From the NCBI GenBank assembly GCA_964579305.1, contig CAZOGY010000035.1, positions 1-27,907 of the forward strand: a stretch of DNA of 27,907 nt. The letters run 5' to 3'. Both the position numbers and the translations under genes were made by a program. Positions 17,846-26,852 of the stretch are shown one piece after another (within the stretch, counting starts at the first letter, position 1; each line of letters starts with the position of its first letter). Source of the stretch: JBCBWG01 sp964579305 (GTDB lineage: Bacteria > Pseudomonadota > Alphaproteobacteria > Rhizobiales > Hyphomicrobiaceae). Below the pieces are notes generated by a model. It searched no databases. It was not told the origin of the DNA and saw nothing but the letters and a program-made list of their open reading frames with translations.

Positions 17846-18062
17846 GGGCTCGATCCTTCCGGGTCGTCGCACATCACTTCAGGTTGCGGCCGAACAGCCG
17901 CCGACACGCGTCTTGCCAATCGCGTGGCCAAACCGGGCCCGCAGCAAGCGCCTGCTCACAACAGCCCGATTCTCTAGCGCGATGCCATGACAGCGCAAAG
18001 GGGCACGTTCATGATCGCGCCCGATCCAGGACGTCAGAACGCGTGTCCTGCCGTAAAGACGA

Positions 18063-19883
18063 CTACTCGACGGTAACGGATTTCGCCAGGTTACGCGGCT
18101 GATCGACATCCGTGCCCATGCTGACGGCGGTGTGATAGGCAATGAGCTGGATCGGCACGGCCGCAATCAGCGGGGTCACGAAAGCCGACGTACTCGGCAG
18201 CGGGATATGCTGGAGAAGTTCGCAGCCGGCCTCTTCAGCGGTTGCATCTGATACGAGGATGATGCGCCCGCCGCGAGCGGCCACTTCCTGCATGTTGGAA
18301 ACGGTCTTTTCAAAGAGCTCGTCTTTCGGCGCGATCACAACCACCGGCACTTGCTCGTCGATCAGTGCAATCGGCCCATGCTTGAGTTCACCTGCGGCGT
18401 ACCCCTCAGCGTGGATGTATGAAATTTCTTTGAGCTTGAGCGCGCCCTCAAGCGCGATGGGAAAGCTCACGCCTCGGCCGAGGTAGATCACGTCGCGCGC
18501 CTTCGCCAACGAATGCGCCAATTGCTGATAGGGGCTTTCATCCCGCATCAGTTCTGCGACATGCCGCGGCACTTCCGTCAGGGCCTTGACCAACTCGGTT
18601 TCGCGTGCCGCGTCGAGTTTGCCGTTTGCACGCCCAAGCGCGATTGCAAACGCCGCAAGCGTCGTCAACTGGCTGGTGAATGCTTTGGTCGACGCAACCC
18701 CGATCTCAGGTCCAGCAAGCGTCGGCAGCGTTGCGTCGGCTTCCCGCGCGATGGTCGATGTTGGCACGTTGACGACGGCAGCGATCTTCTGGTCATTGTC
18801 CTTGCAATACCGCAGCATCGCGAGGGTGTCTGCCGTTTCGCCAGACTGCGAAACGAAGATGGCCAACCCACCATCGCTGAGCGGCACGTCGCGGTAACGC
18901 ATTTCCGATGCCACATCGATTTCGACCGGCACGCGCGCGATCTGCTCGATCCAATACTTGCTGACCAGGCCAGCGTAGTAGGCCGTGCCACACGCCGAAA
19001 TCGTCACGCGAGAGATCCGTGACAGGTCGACACCGACATCAAGCGTGCGGATTTTGAGCGCGTTCATGTCCACGTAATGGGCCAGTGTATGGCCAATCAC
19101 TTCCGGCTGTTCATGGATCTCTTTGATCATGAAATGCCGGTGGTTGCCTTTGTCGACCAGCAGGGCGCTTGCCGACGATGTCACCATGTTGCGCTGAACC
19201 GGGGCGCCGCTCTCATCGAAGATGACCGTCTGCTCGCGCGTGATCGCAGCCCAGTCACCGTCTTCCAGATAGGTGATCCGATTGGTGAAAGGTGCAAGCG
19301 CGATCGCATCGGACCCGATGTACATTTCGCCGTCGCCATGCCCGACAACCAGCGGGCTGCCGCGCCGCGCCGCAAACATAAGATTGTCTTGGCCCGCGAT
19401 CAGGATCGCCAGTGCGAACGCCCCTTCAAGCTGGCTGAGCGCCTTGGCAACGGCATCACGCGGGGCATGGCCGTCGTCCAGGTGCGCCGTGATCAGATGC
19501 ACCACGACTTCGGTATCGGTTTCCGACTGGAAGCGATGGCCTTTGCCAGAAAGCTCGTCACGCAGCTCGCGAAAGTTTTCGATAATGCCGTTATGGACAA
19601 CGGCCACCCGGTCGCTCATGTGAGGGTGAGCGTTCGCCTCATTCGGTTTGCCATGCGTCGCCCAGCGCGTATGGCCAATGCCTATGTGACCCGGCAGCGG
19701 GTCCTCGCCCAAGCGCGCTTCCAGATTGCGCAACTTGCCTTCGGCCCGCCGGCGCGAGATTGCGCCATCGTCCATCGTGGCAATGCCAGCGGAATCATAA
19801 CCGCGGTATTCCAGCCGCCTCAACGCATCGACGAGGTCATCGGCAACCGCTTTCTGACCCAAGATCCCGACAATTCCGCACAT
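18063..19883 (-). CDS. glmS: Glutamine--fructose-6-phosphate aminotransferase (isomerizing) GlmS
   Basis: 606 residues starting MCGIVGILGQ, so that after Met removal Cys becomes the N-terminal nucleophile of the glutaminase domain; this and the AGAGG Shine-Dalgarno fix the start at 19883. The ORF extends 25 codons further upstream, which is not used. The N-terminal class II glutamine amidotransferase domain has RRLEYRGYDSAGI and GHTRWATHG. Two SIS isomerase domains follow, with SACGTAYYAG and SQSGETADTLAML. The C-terminal KSVTVE is the conserved tail. Function: makes glucosamine-6-phosphate from fructose-6-phosphate and glutamine, the first committed step to UDP-GlcNAc. It follows glmU after 177 nt. 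I see no glmS ribozyme, as expected outside Gram-positives. Confidence 0.98.
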   Translation of the reverse strand: MCGIVGILGQKAVADDLVDALRRLEYRGYDSAGIATMDDGAISRRRAEGKLRNLEARLGEDPLPGHIGIGHTRWATHGKPNEANAHPHMSDRVAVVHNGIIENFRELRDELSGKGHRFQSETDTEVVVHLITAHLDDGHAPRDAVAKALSQLEGAFALAILIAGQDNLMFAARRGSPLVVGHGDGEMYIGSDAIALAPFTNRITYLEDGDWAAITREQTVIFDESGAPVQRNMVTSSASALLVDKGNHRHFMIKEIHEQPEVIGHTLAHYVDMNALKIRTLDVGVDLSRISRVTISACGTAYYAGLVSKYWIEQIARVPVEIDVASEMRYRDVPLSDGGLAIFVSQSGETADTLAMLRYCKDNDQKIAAVVNVPTSTIAREADATLPTLAGPEIGVASTKAFTSQLTTLAAFAIALGRANGKLDAARETELVKALTEVPRHVAELMRDESPYQQLAHSLAKARDVIYLGRGVSFPIALEGALKLKEISYIHAEGYAAGELKHGPIALIDEQVPVVVIAPKDELFEKTVSNMQEVAARGGRIILVSDATAEEAGCELLQHIPLPSTSAFVTPLIAAVPIQLIAYHTAVSMGTDVDQPRNLAKSVTVE

Positions 19884-20060
19884 AGCCGCCTCTCGCGCTC
19901 GTCTGCCTGTTCCGCACTGATGTCTCGGGTCCCCCCGCCGGTGCAATGCAACAAGCATTGCCGATCGTTGCAGCGCACCCTCAAGCGTCGCCCTGCACAG
20001 CCAGTGCCATCCCCGCAGTGCCGGGAACCCACAGCACCGAGCCGCACAACAAGCGCGCCG

Positions 20061-21410
20061 TCAGCGCGCCTTCCGCTTGGCCATCATTTCCCGAAAACGG
20101 CTTGCCCACCCCTCACGCAAGCTCTGCTGGTTGCGTTCCAGCGCCAGCGCATCGGCAGGCACCGATTTCGTGATGACGCTACCAGACCCCACGTACGCCC
20201 CGGCCCCAATGGTCACTGGCGCGACAAGCGCGGAGTTGGAGCCGATAAACGCGCCATCTTCGATGATCGTGCGGCTCTTGTTGAAGCCGTCGTAGTTACA
20301 AAAGATCGTGCCTGCGCCAATATTTGCGCCCACCCCGACTTCGCCATCGCCCAGGTATGACAAGTGATTGGCTTTTGCGCCGCGGGCCATCCGCACGTTC
20401 TTGACTTCAACGAAATTGCCAACGCGCACATCGTTGCCCAGATCAGCGCCTGGCCGCAGGCGGGCAAACGGACCAATGGTGACGCCGTCAGCCAGCCGCG
20501 CGCCCTCCAGATGTGAATTGGCGCGGATCAACACGCGATCGCCGACACGCACGCCAGGGCCAAAAAACACGTTGGGCTCAATAACAATATCGCGGCCCAA
20601 CACGGTGTCGTGGCTGAACCAAACCGTCTCCGGTGCAATCAGTGTTGCACCGCCTGCCATGGCGGCCTCGCGCGCGCGCTTCTGAAACACGGCTTCGGCC
20701 TGGGCAAGTTGCATGCGCGAGTTGATGCCGAGAACCTCGTCCTCGGGACACACGGTCACCCGCACGCTCAGCCCGTCGGCCCGGGCCAATTCCACCGCGT
20801 CGGTCAGGTAGTATTCGCCTTTGGCGTTGTCGTTGGAGATCCGGTCAAGCAACCCCAGCAGATCAGGGCAGTTGAAGCCCATCACACCTGAGTTGCACAG
20901 GCGCACGCCCCGTTCCGATGCGCTGCAATCGCGATCTTCGCGGATCGCAAGCAGTTCGCCAGCCGCATCGCGCAACAACCGTCCATAACCGGTCGGGTCA
21001 GCAGCCTCAAACCCAAGCACAACGACGTTGGCACCCTCATCAAGCGCCCCGCGCATCGCAACGAGCGTCTCGGGACGTACCAACGGGGTGTCGCCGAACA
21101 ACACAAACACCGGGCCGGCATGGGCCGCAATCGCCGAGCGGGCGGCCAGCACGGCATCGCCTGTTCCGAGCTGATTTTCCTGCAAATGCGTCGTGGCCTG
21201 TGGATCAGCGGCGTTTGCCTCAGCACGCACCACGTCAGCCCCCGTCCCCACAACAACGGCCGCTTGCATGTCACCCGCCGCGTGGACCGTGGCCAGGACA
21301 TGGGCAAGCATGCTGCGCCCAGCGATCTCATGCAGCACCTTGGGCGTGTCGGATTTCATGCGCGTGCCCTTGCCGGCGGCGAGAACGATCGCGAGCGCTG
21401 GAGCCGTCAT
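20061..21410 (-). CDS. glmU: Bifunctional UDP-GlcNAc pyrophosphorylase / GlcN-1-P acetyltransferase GlmU
   Basis: 449 residues, near the 456 of E. coli GlmU. The N-terminal uridyltransferase domain has LAAGKGTRMKSDTPKVLH (10-27), QLGTGDAV and FGDTPL. The C-terminal half is a left-handed beta-helix of hexapeptide repeats, including GPFARLRPGADLG, VGNFVEVKN, KANHLSYLGD and NIGAGTIFCNYDG, with the acetyltransferase active-site region. Function: acetylates glucosamine-1-phosphate and couples it to UTP, giving UDP-GlcNAc for peptidoglycan and lipid A. It is first of a co-directional set glmU, glmS and a SPOR protein; glmM is not here. The divergent 284-nt region to the second SPOR gene should carry its promoter. 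Confidence 0.98.
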   Translation of the reverse strand: MTAPALAIVLAAGKGTRMKSDTPKVLHEIAGRSMLAHVLATVHAAGDMQAAVVVGTGADVVRAEANAADPQATTHLQENQLGTGDAVLAARSAIAAHAGPVFVLFGDTPLVRPETLVAMRGALDEGANVVVLGFEAADPTGYGRLLRDAAGELLAIREDRDCSASERGVRLCNSGVMGFNCPDLLGLLDRISNDNAKGEYYLTDAVELARADGLSVRVTVCPEDEVLGINSRMQLAQAEAVFQKRAREAAMAGGATLIAPETVWFSHDTVLGRDIVIEPNVFFGPGVRVGDRVLIRANSHLEGARLADGVTIGPFARLRPGADLGNDVRVGNFVEVKNVRMARGAKANHLSYLGDGEVGVGANIGAGTIFCNYDGFNKSRTIIEDGAFIGSNSALVAPVTIGAGAYVGSGSVITKSVPADALALERNQQSLREGWASRFREMMAKRKAR

Positions 21411-21694
21411 GCTGTGAGCCCTTTAATGGCCATCGATGAACCGCCCTGACTGCTCTCAGCTGGCGGACATGTTGGGTCTTAGTTCACCTGAGCAGAAATC
21501 GAAACAGTTGCCACGCCGCACCATTCTTTCAGGCTTAACCTTCGCCCGACCGCGCTTGTCCACAAAGCGTCCCCAAACGCCGCCGCGAAGCGTTGACGCA
21601 TCCGTGGGGCCAAGCGAAACCGATCCCACTGGTTGATTGATTGAGTCCGGTCTGAAGTCGCGCGTGCCGGTCAAAGCCCTCGAAAGGCTCCGTG

Positions 21695-22903
21695 ATGACG
21701 CGCGCCCAGACGTCTGAGACCTCGCTTCGCCCGCCAACGCTCGGCTCGGCTGCCCGAAATGCGCCGCGACCACCGCGGTCCCCCATCGGCTGGTACATCT
21801 ACGCCAGCGTTTGGACCGTCCTCGGCACGATGGCTTCGGCATACATCGGTGCCATCGCGATTGCACCCGACGCAGTCCGCACCACCGTCGCCAATCTGAT
21901 CGCACCGGACCAGGCCAACCCACCGCTTGTCGCCGCGGTTCAAACGACGCAAAAGCCGGCACGGCCAGCCCCGTCCGCCGAGGCTGCAAAGTCGGCGCAA
22001 ACAGGCAACGACACGCAGGCGCGGCCGGTCGACGATGATGCCGCAGCCGGCGCGCTCTCGCCTCAAGCGGGAGCACAAGGTACGACGAACCTCACAACAG
22101 GCTCGATCCCCAAGCCGCAGCAAGCCGATGCGGACCCCATCAACGGCGAGGACAGCGCAGACCGCCGCGTCCGCACGGTCAAGACCGTGGTGCTGACCCG
22201 GCCGCGCGAACCTGCTGCCCCGTCGCTTTCGAATGAAGGCAAGACTGCAAACGCCGCCCAACCAGACGACACCGGCGGTCGCACGCCGGGCGATGCGCGC
22301 GTGATGCCTCCGCTTCCGCAACGGGTTGCGCGCAAAGCTCAAGCGCCGCAGGTGCCAGCCGGCGTCACCTTGATCAATGTGCAACCGGCCGCGGCGCAAT
22401 CGACCGATGACGACGATACGCCGGCACCGCGTGCGACCGCTGACACGGCGGCCGGGGCAGACCGGCGCGCGCCAGCCGAGGCATCACCAGCCCAGCGGCG
22501 TGCAGCCCAGCAACCGGCAGCAAACGCCGCGCAGCCAGAGCCCGCGAAACCGGCCGCGCTGAAACCGCAACCCGCACCAACGCCCAAACAACCGCCGGCC
22601 ATTACGTTTGGCGCACCCGAAATCACGATCTCGGGGCCACGCCCGGGGATCGCGTTGTCGCGAGGGCCGTCAATCGAATCCTTGCGCGTAAGCTGGTCGT
22701 ATTTGAAAGAGCGGCACGCGCAGACGCTTGCTAACCTTGAGCCGCGCTACACCCGCCAAAGCGACCCGCAACGCGGCAACGAATACAAGCTTGTGGTCGG
22801 GCCGTTGGAAAGCCGCGCAGAGGCCGAACTGTTGTGCCGCCAGCTGGCTGCACGCAGCGTTGCCTGCAGCCCGTCAAACTTTATCGGCGGCCGGCTCCAG
22901 TAA
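21695..22903 (+). CDS. Membrane-anchored SPOR-like domain protein
   Basis: 402 residues from the ATG at 21695 (AAAGG 7 nt upstream); a GTG one codon earlier is possible. A short basic/Pro cytoplasmic N-terminus (1-31) precedes one transmembrane helix (about 32-57, IGWYIYASVWTVLGTMASAY). A long, low-complexity linker rich in Ala, Pro, Gln, Asp and Thr follows (about 60-310). The C-terminal ~70 residues (YKLVVGPLESRAEAELLCRQ, then SVACSPSNFIGGRL) have the beta-alpha-beta pattern of a SPOR domain. This suggests an inner-membrane protein that reaches through the periplasm to peptidoglycan. It is divergent from glmU. The exact family is not recognised, and the SPOR call rests on pattern rather than a search. 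Confidence 0.75.
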   Translation: MTRAQTSETSLRPPTLGSAARNAPRPPRSPIGWYIYASVWTVLGTMASAYIGAIAIAPDAVRTTVANLIAPDQANPPLVAAVQTTQKPARPAPSAEAAKSAQTGNDTQARPVDDDAAAGALSPQAGAQGTTNLTTGSIPKPQQADADPINGEDSADRRVRTVKTVVLTRPREPAAPSLSNEGKTANAAQPDDTGGRTPGDARVMPPLPQRVARKAQAPQVPAGVTLINVQPAAAQSTDDDDTPAPRATADTAAGADRRAPAEASPAQRRAAQQPAANAAQPEPAKPAALKPQPAPTPKQPPAITFGAPEITISGPRPGIALSRGPSIESLRVSWSYLKERHAQTLANLEPRYTRQSDPQRGNEYKLVVGPLESRAEAELLCRQLAARSVACSPSNFIGGRLQ

Positions 22904-23003
22904 ACAAGCGCGCGGGCCGGTATTAGCCGCGCGAGCAAACTGTCGACCCAATCGTGATCAAGCTCGCCAACGCGATCGGGCACCACAGATCGTGGTCGGT
23001 TAC

Positions 23004-24014
23004 CTACAGCCGCTGGGCATCGAACGTATTGCAGTCCTGCATGCGTCCCGATTCCAGTCCGGTGCGGAACCAGCGGACGCGTTGTTCCGAAGAGCCGTGC
23101 GTGAAAGCATCCGGCACAACCCGACCGGTTGCGCGACGCTGGATCATGTCATCGCCAATGGCGCTTGCCGCGTTGAGACCTTCTTCCACGTCACCTGGCT
23201 CAAGCCGGTTGTTCAGTTTCTGGTTCAAGTTCGCCCATACCCCGGCGAGGCAATCGGCCTGCAGCTCCATCCGGACTTGCACGCGGTTGGCCTGCACCTT
23301 TGAAAGCCGCTGCTTCATTTGCTGAACGCGAGTGGCAATGCCAAGCAGGAGCTGAATGTGGTGGCCGACTTCGTGTGCGATCACATAAGCCTGCGCGAAA
23401 TCACCCGGCGCTCCAAATTGGCGGCGAAGTTGCTCGTAAAACGACAGGTCGATGTAAATCTTGCGATCCGCCGGACAATAAAACGGCCCCATGGCGGCTT
23501 GCCCAAGCCCGCATGCGGTCGGATACTGGCCGGAAAAAAGCACCAATCTCGGCTCTTCATAATTGCGGCCGAACTGCCGGAACACGCGGTTCCAAACGTC
23601 TTCGGTATCGGCAAGCACGCGCTTGATGAAGACGCCCATCTCATCGCGCGTCTGCTGACCCTGCGGGCTGGACTGCCCTCCTGGCAGCTCAAACGGATTG
23701 TTTGACGTACGCCGCTGTTGGCTCGGATCGGATTGTGGCAAACGCGGAAGCTCGGAATAATCCGGCGCCTGGACGTTCGTCCCACCGCGGAACAGGTCGA
23801 GCGGATTGAACCCAAAGAACAGCATGATGATGCCGATGATAATCAGCGTCGTCAGCGAGAACCCACCTCTCCGCCCGCCGATCGGGATCTGAATGCCACG
23901 CCCGCCGCGGCCCCGTGGCAAGCGAAAACCCCCTGGCAAGCCAAAGCCGCGGCCCCTGCGCCCACGCATGTCTTCGACGTTGTCACTCTCGCGGTCACTG
24001 TCATCGTAACGCAT
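23004..24014 (-). CDS. Neutral zinc metallopeptidase, YpfJ family
   Basis: 336 residues from the ATG at 24014, which has CAGGACG just upstream; the ORF remains open 87 codons further but that part is not protein-like for the family. The N-terminus is Arg/Gly-rich (RGRRGRGFGLPGG, 17-29 region), then one transmembrane helix (about 53-69, SLTTLIIIGIIMLFFGF) and a Gln/Ser/Pro-rich linker. The peptidase domain begins near 125. The zinc motif HExxH is HEVGHH (214-219), followed downstream by MELQADCLAGVW, where the Glu is a candidate third ligand. PTACGLGQAAMGPFYCP is a family hallmark. It is probably an inner-membrane protein with the catalytic domain in the periplasm. Physiological substrates are unknown. 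Confidence 0.9.
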   Translation of the reverse strand: MRYDDSDRESDNVEDMRGRRGRGFGLPGGFRLPRGRGGRGIQIPIGGRRGGFSLTTLIIIGIIMLFFGFNPLDLFRGGTNVQAPDYSELPRLPQSDPSQQRRTSNNPFELPGGQSSPQGQQTRDEMGVFIKRVLADTEDVWNRVFRQFGRNYEEPRLVLFSGQYPTACGLGQAAMGPFYCPADRKIYIDLSFYEQLRRQFGAPGDFAQAYVIAHEVGHHIQLLLGIATRVQQMKQRLSKVQANRVQVRMELQADCLAGVWANLNQKLNNRLEPGDVEEGLNAASAIGDDMIQRRATGRVVPDAFTHGSSEQRVRWFRTGLESGRMQDCNTFDAQRL

Positions 24015-24262
24015 AGCGCCGTCCTGCCTGTCTGAACTTCCGCACCCGGCGCCACTGCAGCGCTGCGGGCGGTCAAAAACCGCCGCCATTCTGCATTTTG
24101 CCTTGACCGGAACAAGCACAACCGTCGTAGCCCGCCGCACGCCGGCCCTGCACCCACGCTCGTTCGTATCGACATGCCAGTGCTTGCGCCGCATGCTGAT
24201 CCCCAAAGCGAACCAACAAAGCTGCGACGGCAACAAGACAACCTGCGAACGGGAGGCAGTCC

Positions 24263-25084
24263 ATGTCTGAAACATTAGGCGCAGAAACGGAGACCTATGA
24301 GGTGCTGGCGGTAAAATACGCTGAGCTCCACGAGCGCTATCGGCGCGATAATTTCATCCTCGATGACGATCATGCCGCGCGCATGCCAATCGACTTTTTT
24401 GTGTGGATCATCCGCAACGACAATCGCACCATCGTCGTCGACTGCGGGTTCGACCATCGCGAGGCGCAAAACCGCGGACGCGCCATTACGGCCATGCCCC
24501 GCGAAGTTCTCAGCGGTGCCGGCGTTGATGTGGAAACGGTCGAGACGTTGATTGTCTCCCATCTCCATTTCGACCACGCAGGCACACTCTATGATTTTCC
24601 AAAGGCGCAGTTCCATTTGCAGGACGCCGAAATGGCTTACGCCACCGGGCGATGCATGTGCGACGACGCCCTCAAACGACCTTTCACGGCCGATCATGTT
24701 TGCGAGATGGTCAAGAATGTCTATTCCGGGCGGGTAACATTTCATAACGGCGACGGTTCGGTCGCACCCGGCATCACGGTCCACCACACCCCTGGCCACT
24801 CCAAAGGCATGCAATCGGTCCGCGTTATGACCGAAAGTGGACCATTAGTGCTCGCAGTCGACGCCGCCCACTTCTACGAAAATTTTGAGAAGCGCAAATT
24901 GTTTCCACTGCTGCATTCCGCTGAAGAAATGCTCACGAGTTTCGACAAGCTTGAGGCGCTCGCTGGAAACAAGCGCAATGTCGTTCCCGGCCACGATCCA
25001 CTGGTGTTGCAGCGCTATCCCGCTTGGAAGCCTGAGACGGCTGGATTGATCCACCGCCTGGACCAAGGTCGGCTGGATAGTTGA
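24263..25084 (+). CDS. N-acyl homoserine lactonase family metallo-hydrolase
   Basis: A 273-residue metallo-beta-lactamase-fold protein with ATG preceded by GGGAGG. All metal-ligand positions of the dinuclear lactonase class are present: HLHFDH (H100, H102, D104, H105), HTPGHS (H179), D200 in VDAAH, and H244 in VPGHDP. SHLHFDHAG and the overall length match the AiiA/AttM (BlcC) group, which opens the ring of N-acyl homoserine lactones or gamma-butyrolactone. The family also includes lactonases of catabolic pathways, so quorum quenching is only one option. No luxI/luxR-type gene is in the window. There is no signal peptide, so it should be cytosolic. It is divergent from the zinc peptidase (248 nt between starts). 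Confidence 0.85.
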   Translation: MSETLGAETETYEVLAVKYAELHERYRRDNFILDDDHAARMPIDFFVWIIRNDNRTIVVDCGFDHREAQNRGRAITAMPREVLSGAGVDVETVETLIVSHLHFDHAGTLYDFPKAQFHLQDAEMAYATGRCMCDDALKRPFTADHVCEMVKNVYSGRVTFHNGDGSVAPGITVHHTPGHSKGMQSVRVMTESGPLVLAVDAAHFYENFEKRKLFPLLHSAEEMLTSFDKLEALAGNKRNVVPGHDPLVLQRYPAWKPETAGLIHRLDQGRLDS

Positions 25085-25162
25085 TATTGCCGCAGCATGT
25101 TTGTGGCCTTAGCCAACGGCACCTTGGCGGCGACAAGCGCGTTCTGCCCAACACCACCGGCG

Positions 25163-25193
25163 AAAAAACAACGCCCCGAAAAACGGGGCGTTG
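25163..25193 (-). terminator. Strong intrinsic terminator of the Tad-like gene
   Basis: CAACGCCCCG (25169-25178) and CGGGGCGTTG (25184-25193) form a perfect 10-bp stem with a 5-nt loop. Read on the minus strand it is followed by six T residues (25163-25168). This is a textbook Rho-independent terminator, 33 nt after the stop of the minus-strand gene. On the plus strand no T-tract follows, so it is directional. Confidence 0.92.
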
Positions 25194-25225
25194 ACGCGGG
25201 ATACTCGGTTCTGGCGGCCGGCGGC

Positions 25226-26587
25226 TTATTCAACAAGCCGCAGGGTTGCGATTTTCAATGCGATGTCGCGGAACGCGGACTTGAGATCGGCACCGTCCTC
25301 CGCGTCATAGAAATGCGACGAGCTTGTCGCGCAATAGCTCATGGTCTGGTGAGCCGTTGAACCCTCTTGCAGGGCAAAGACCACCGAGTAAACCTCAATA
25401 CCTTTGGCCTTCATTGCATCACACAGGGCTTTGGCTTGTGTGTTCGTGTCGTCGCCGTTGTATTGCCGGTTGAATTCACCATCCGTCATCAGGACCGCGA
25501 TTTTGCGCAGCTTCGGCACTGTCAATGTCTGCCCGGCGACCGTGACGGTGTGGTTTTGTCCAACATCGCTATCCAGACCAGGCGCGCTTCCGCTCGGCCA
25601 GATGTCGCGCCATTTGCCAGACAGCGTCATCCACGACCAGTTGATGCCGAGGTGACCAGCCGTGTAACCGGTCGTGCGCAGGTCGTCGATCCGGCTCTTG
25701 AGCGTATCCTTATCGCTTGAAAGCGGCATCAGGAGATTGTCAGCGCGCGGCTTGCAGTATCCGCCGGCGGCATACCCGCCGAAGTATTTGCCTGAGCCCG
25801 GCGCATCGTCGGTATAGCGATATGTCGACGAAATACGTTCGTTGACGCAGGTGGAATGGTCACCGCTGCTGCTTGGATCAAATCCGGTAACAGTCCGGAA
25901 GTAATCGCTGCCGACATTCACGTATTCAGAAAACGGCACCAGCGCGACCCGTGACTGATACGAGGATTGGTCGTCCCAAACCACGATATCGACCATGTCT
26001 TTGGCCGCGACCTTGAGGTCGACCATTTTATCGCCGCTCATGGAGCCCGTCGTGTCGAGCATCAAAGAGACTTCAATGTTGGTGCCGGCGTTGCCATCAA
26101 CTGCGAGAACAGCCCGCGAAATCACCTCTACCGTCAATTCTTCGGTGCCCAGAAACGACAAGAACGGGCTCAGCATTTTCGCCAATGTTGTGCCGCTGAT
26201 CGTGGTACCGTCTGACGACCATTCAAACGTGGTATTGTCGGTCGTAAATAACGGCGATTTGGCCTGCTCGTAGTAATTCCGAGCCGCCGCAATCGCCTTG
26301 TCCGAATCGCCAGTGATTTGGAGGACGCGGCCCGCAGCGAGCACCGCAGCATCCAAAGCCTGCAATGTGTGCGCGCGCGCCGTCACCGCGCGTCCATAAT
26401 CGAGCGAGGCGCCAACAGTTCCAAAAACGATCATGAGCATGAACGCAAACATGATCGCGACCGAACCGCCGCGGGCGCCAGCGAAATGGCGCACACTGCG
26501 CAGCTTGAATGGGCGCTCGGCGCCCTGCGAAATGCGACCGGGCATATCGCCTCTCTCGCGGCTTTGCTGCAGACTCCGGCGGTTCAT
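25226..26587 (-). CDS. Tad-like pilus assembly protein with von Willebrand A domain
   Basis: 453 residues from the ATG at 26587, with GGGAG 8 nt upstream; M15 is an alternative. The N-terminus is of TadE/TadG type: a basic segment, then GGSVAIMFAFMLMIVFGTVG (40-59) and a DYGRAV motif directly after the membrane helix. Residues about 171-445 form a von Willebrand factor A domain. Its metal-ion-dependent adhesion site begins D178-T-T-G-S-M-S, and VLMTDGEFN supplies a later ligand. A Cys/Tyr/Gly-rich insert (about 240-275) interrupts the domain. Family knowledge: TadG-like proteins belong to tight-adherence secretion systems and probably sit in the inner membrane with the vWA part outside. No other tad gene flanks it, so it may act alone. 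It ends at a strong terminator. Confidence 0.85.
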   Translation of the reverse strand: MNRRSLQQSRERGDMPGRISQGAERPFKLRSVRHFAGARGGSVAIMFAFMLMIVFGTVGASLDYGRAVTARAHTLQALDAAVLAAGRVLQITGDSDKAIAAARNYYEQAKSPLFTTDNTTFEWSSDGTTISGTTLAKMLSPFLSFLGTEELTVEVISRAVLAVDGNAGTNIEVSLMLDTTGSMSGDKMVDLKVAAKDMVDIVVWDDQSSYQSRVALVPFSEYVNVGSDYFRTVTGFDPSSSGDHSTCVNERISSTYRYTDDAPGSGKYFGGYAAGGYCKPRADNLLMPLSSDKDTLKSRIDDLRTTGYTAGHLGINWSWMTLSGKWRDIWPSGSAPGLDSDVGQNHTVTVAGQTLTVPKLRKIAVLMTDGEFNRQYNGDDTNTQAKALCDAMKAKGIEVYSVVFALQEGSTAHQTMSYCATSSSHFYDAEDGADLKSAFRDIALKIATLRLVE

Positions 26588-26657
26588 TATTTAAACTCCC
26601 AACTAGAACCAAGTTCCCCACGCTGCCTCTGAAGTAAAAGCCCGCCAAAGCTCACTC

Positions 26658-26673
26658 AAGTTTGATCTAACTT
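26658..26673. promoter_or_regulatory. 16-bp near-palindrome upstream of the Tad-like gene
   Basis: AAGTTTGATCTAACTT is an inverted repeat with one mismatched pair, centred on GATC. It lies about 70 nt upstream of the Tad-like start and about 180 nt upstream of the divergent isomerase gene. Size and symmetry fit a dimeric repressor operator, but no regulator is known from the window. It could be chance. Confidence 0.3.
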
Positions 26674-26852
26674 CAGTCTTCCTTTTCGGTACATCTTTGT
26701 TTTCTTTTGAGACAACTGCCGCAACAGACAGTGTGCCATTTAAAAACAGTTCTCCTTCCCGGCACGCAAACGCCCAGCCCAGCGCGTCATCGCACTGTCA
26801 CGCCGTGTCCGCATGTTGCCGCAGCGCCAAAGGGTGGACAGGGAGAGCGGAC

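Noticed and set aside
18027..18050. CAGGAC / GTCCTG inverted repeat after glmS
   Set aside because: The 12-nt loop and lack of a T-tract make it a poor terminator; most likely chance in GC-rich DNA.
19884..20060. Possible glmS ribozyme or leader between glmU and glmS
   Set aside because: I see no glmS-ribozyme-like core here, and the ribozyme is known mainly from Gram-positive bacteria.
19077..20360. 427-codon plus-strand ORF spanning glmS and the end of glmU
   Set aside because: It is antisense to two highly conserved enzymes and has no recognisable motif.
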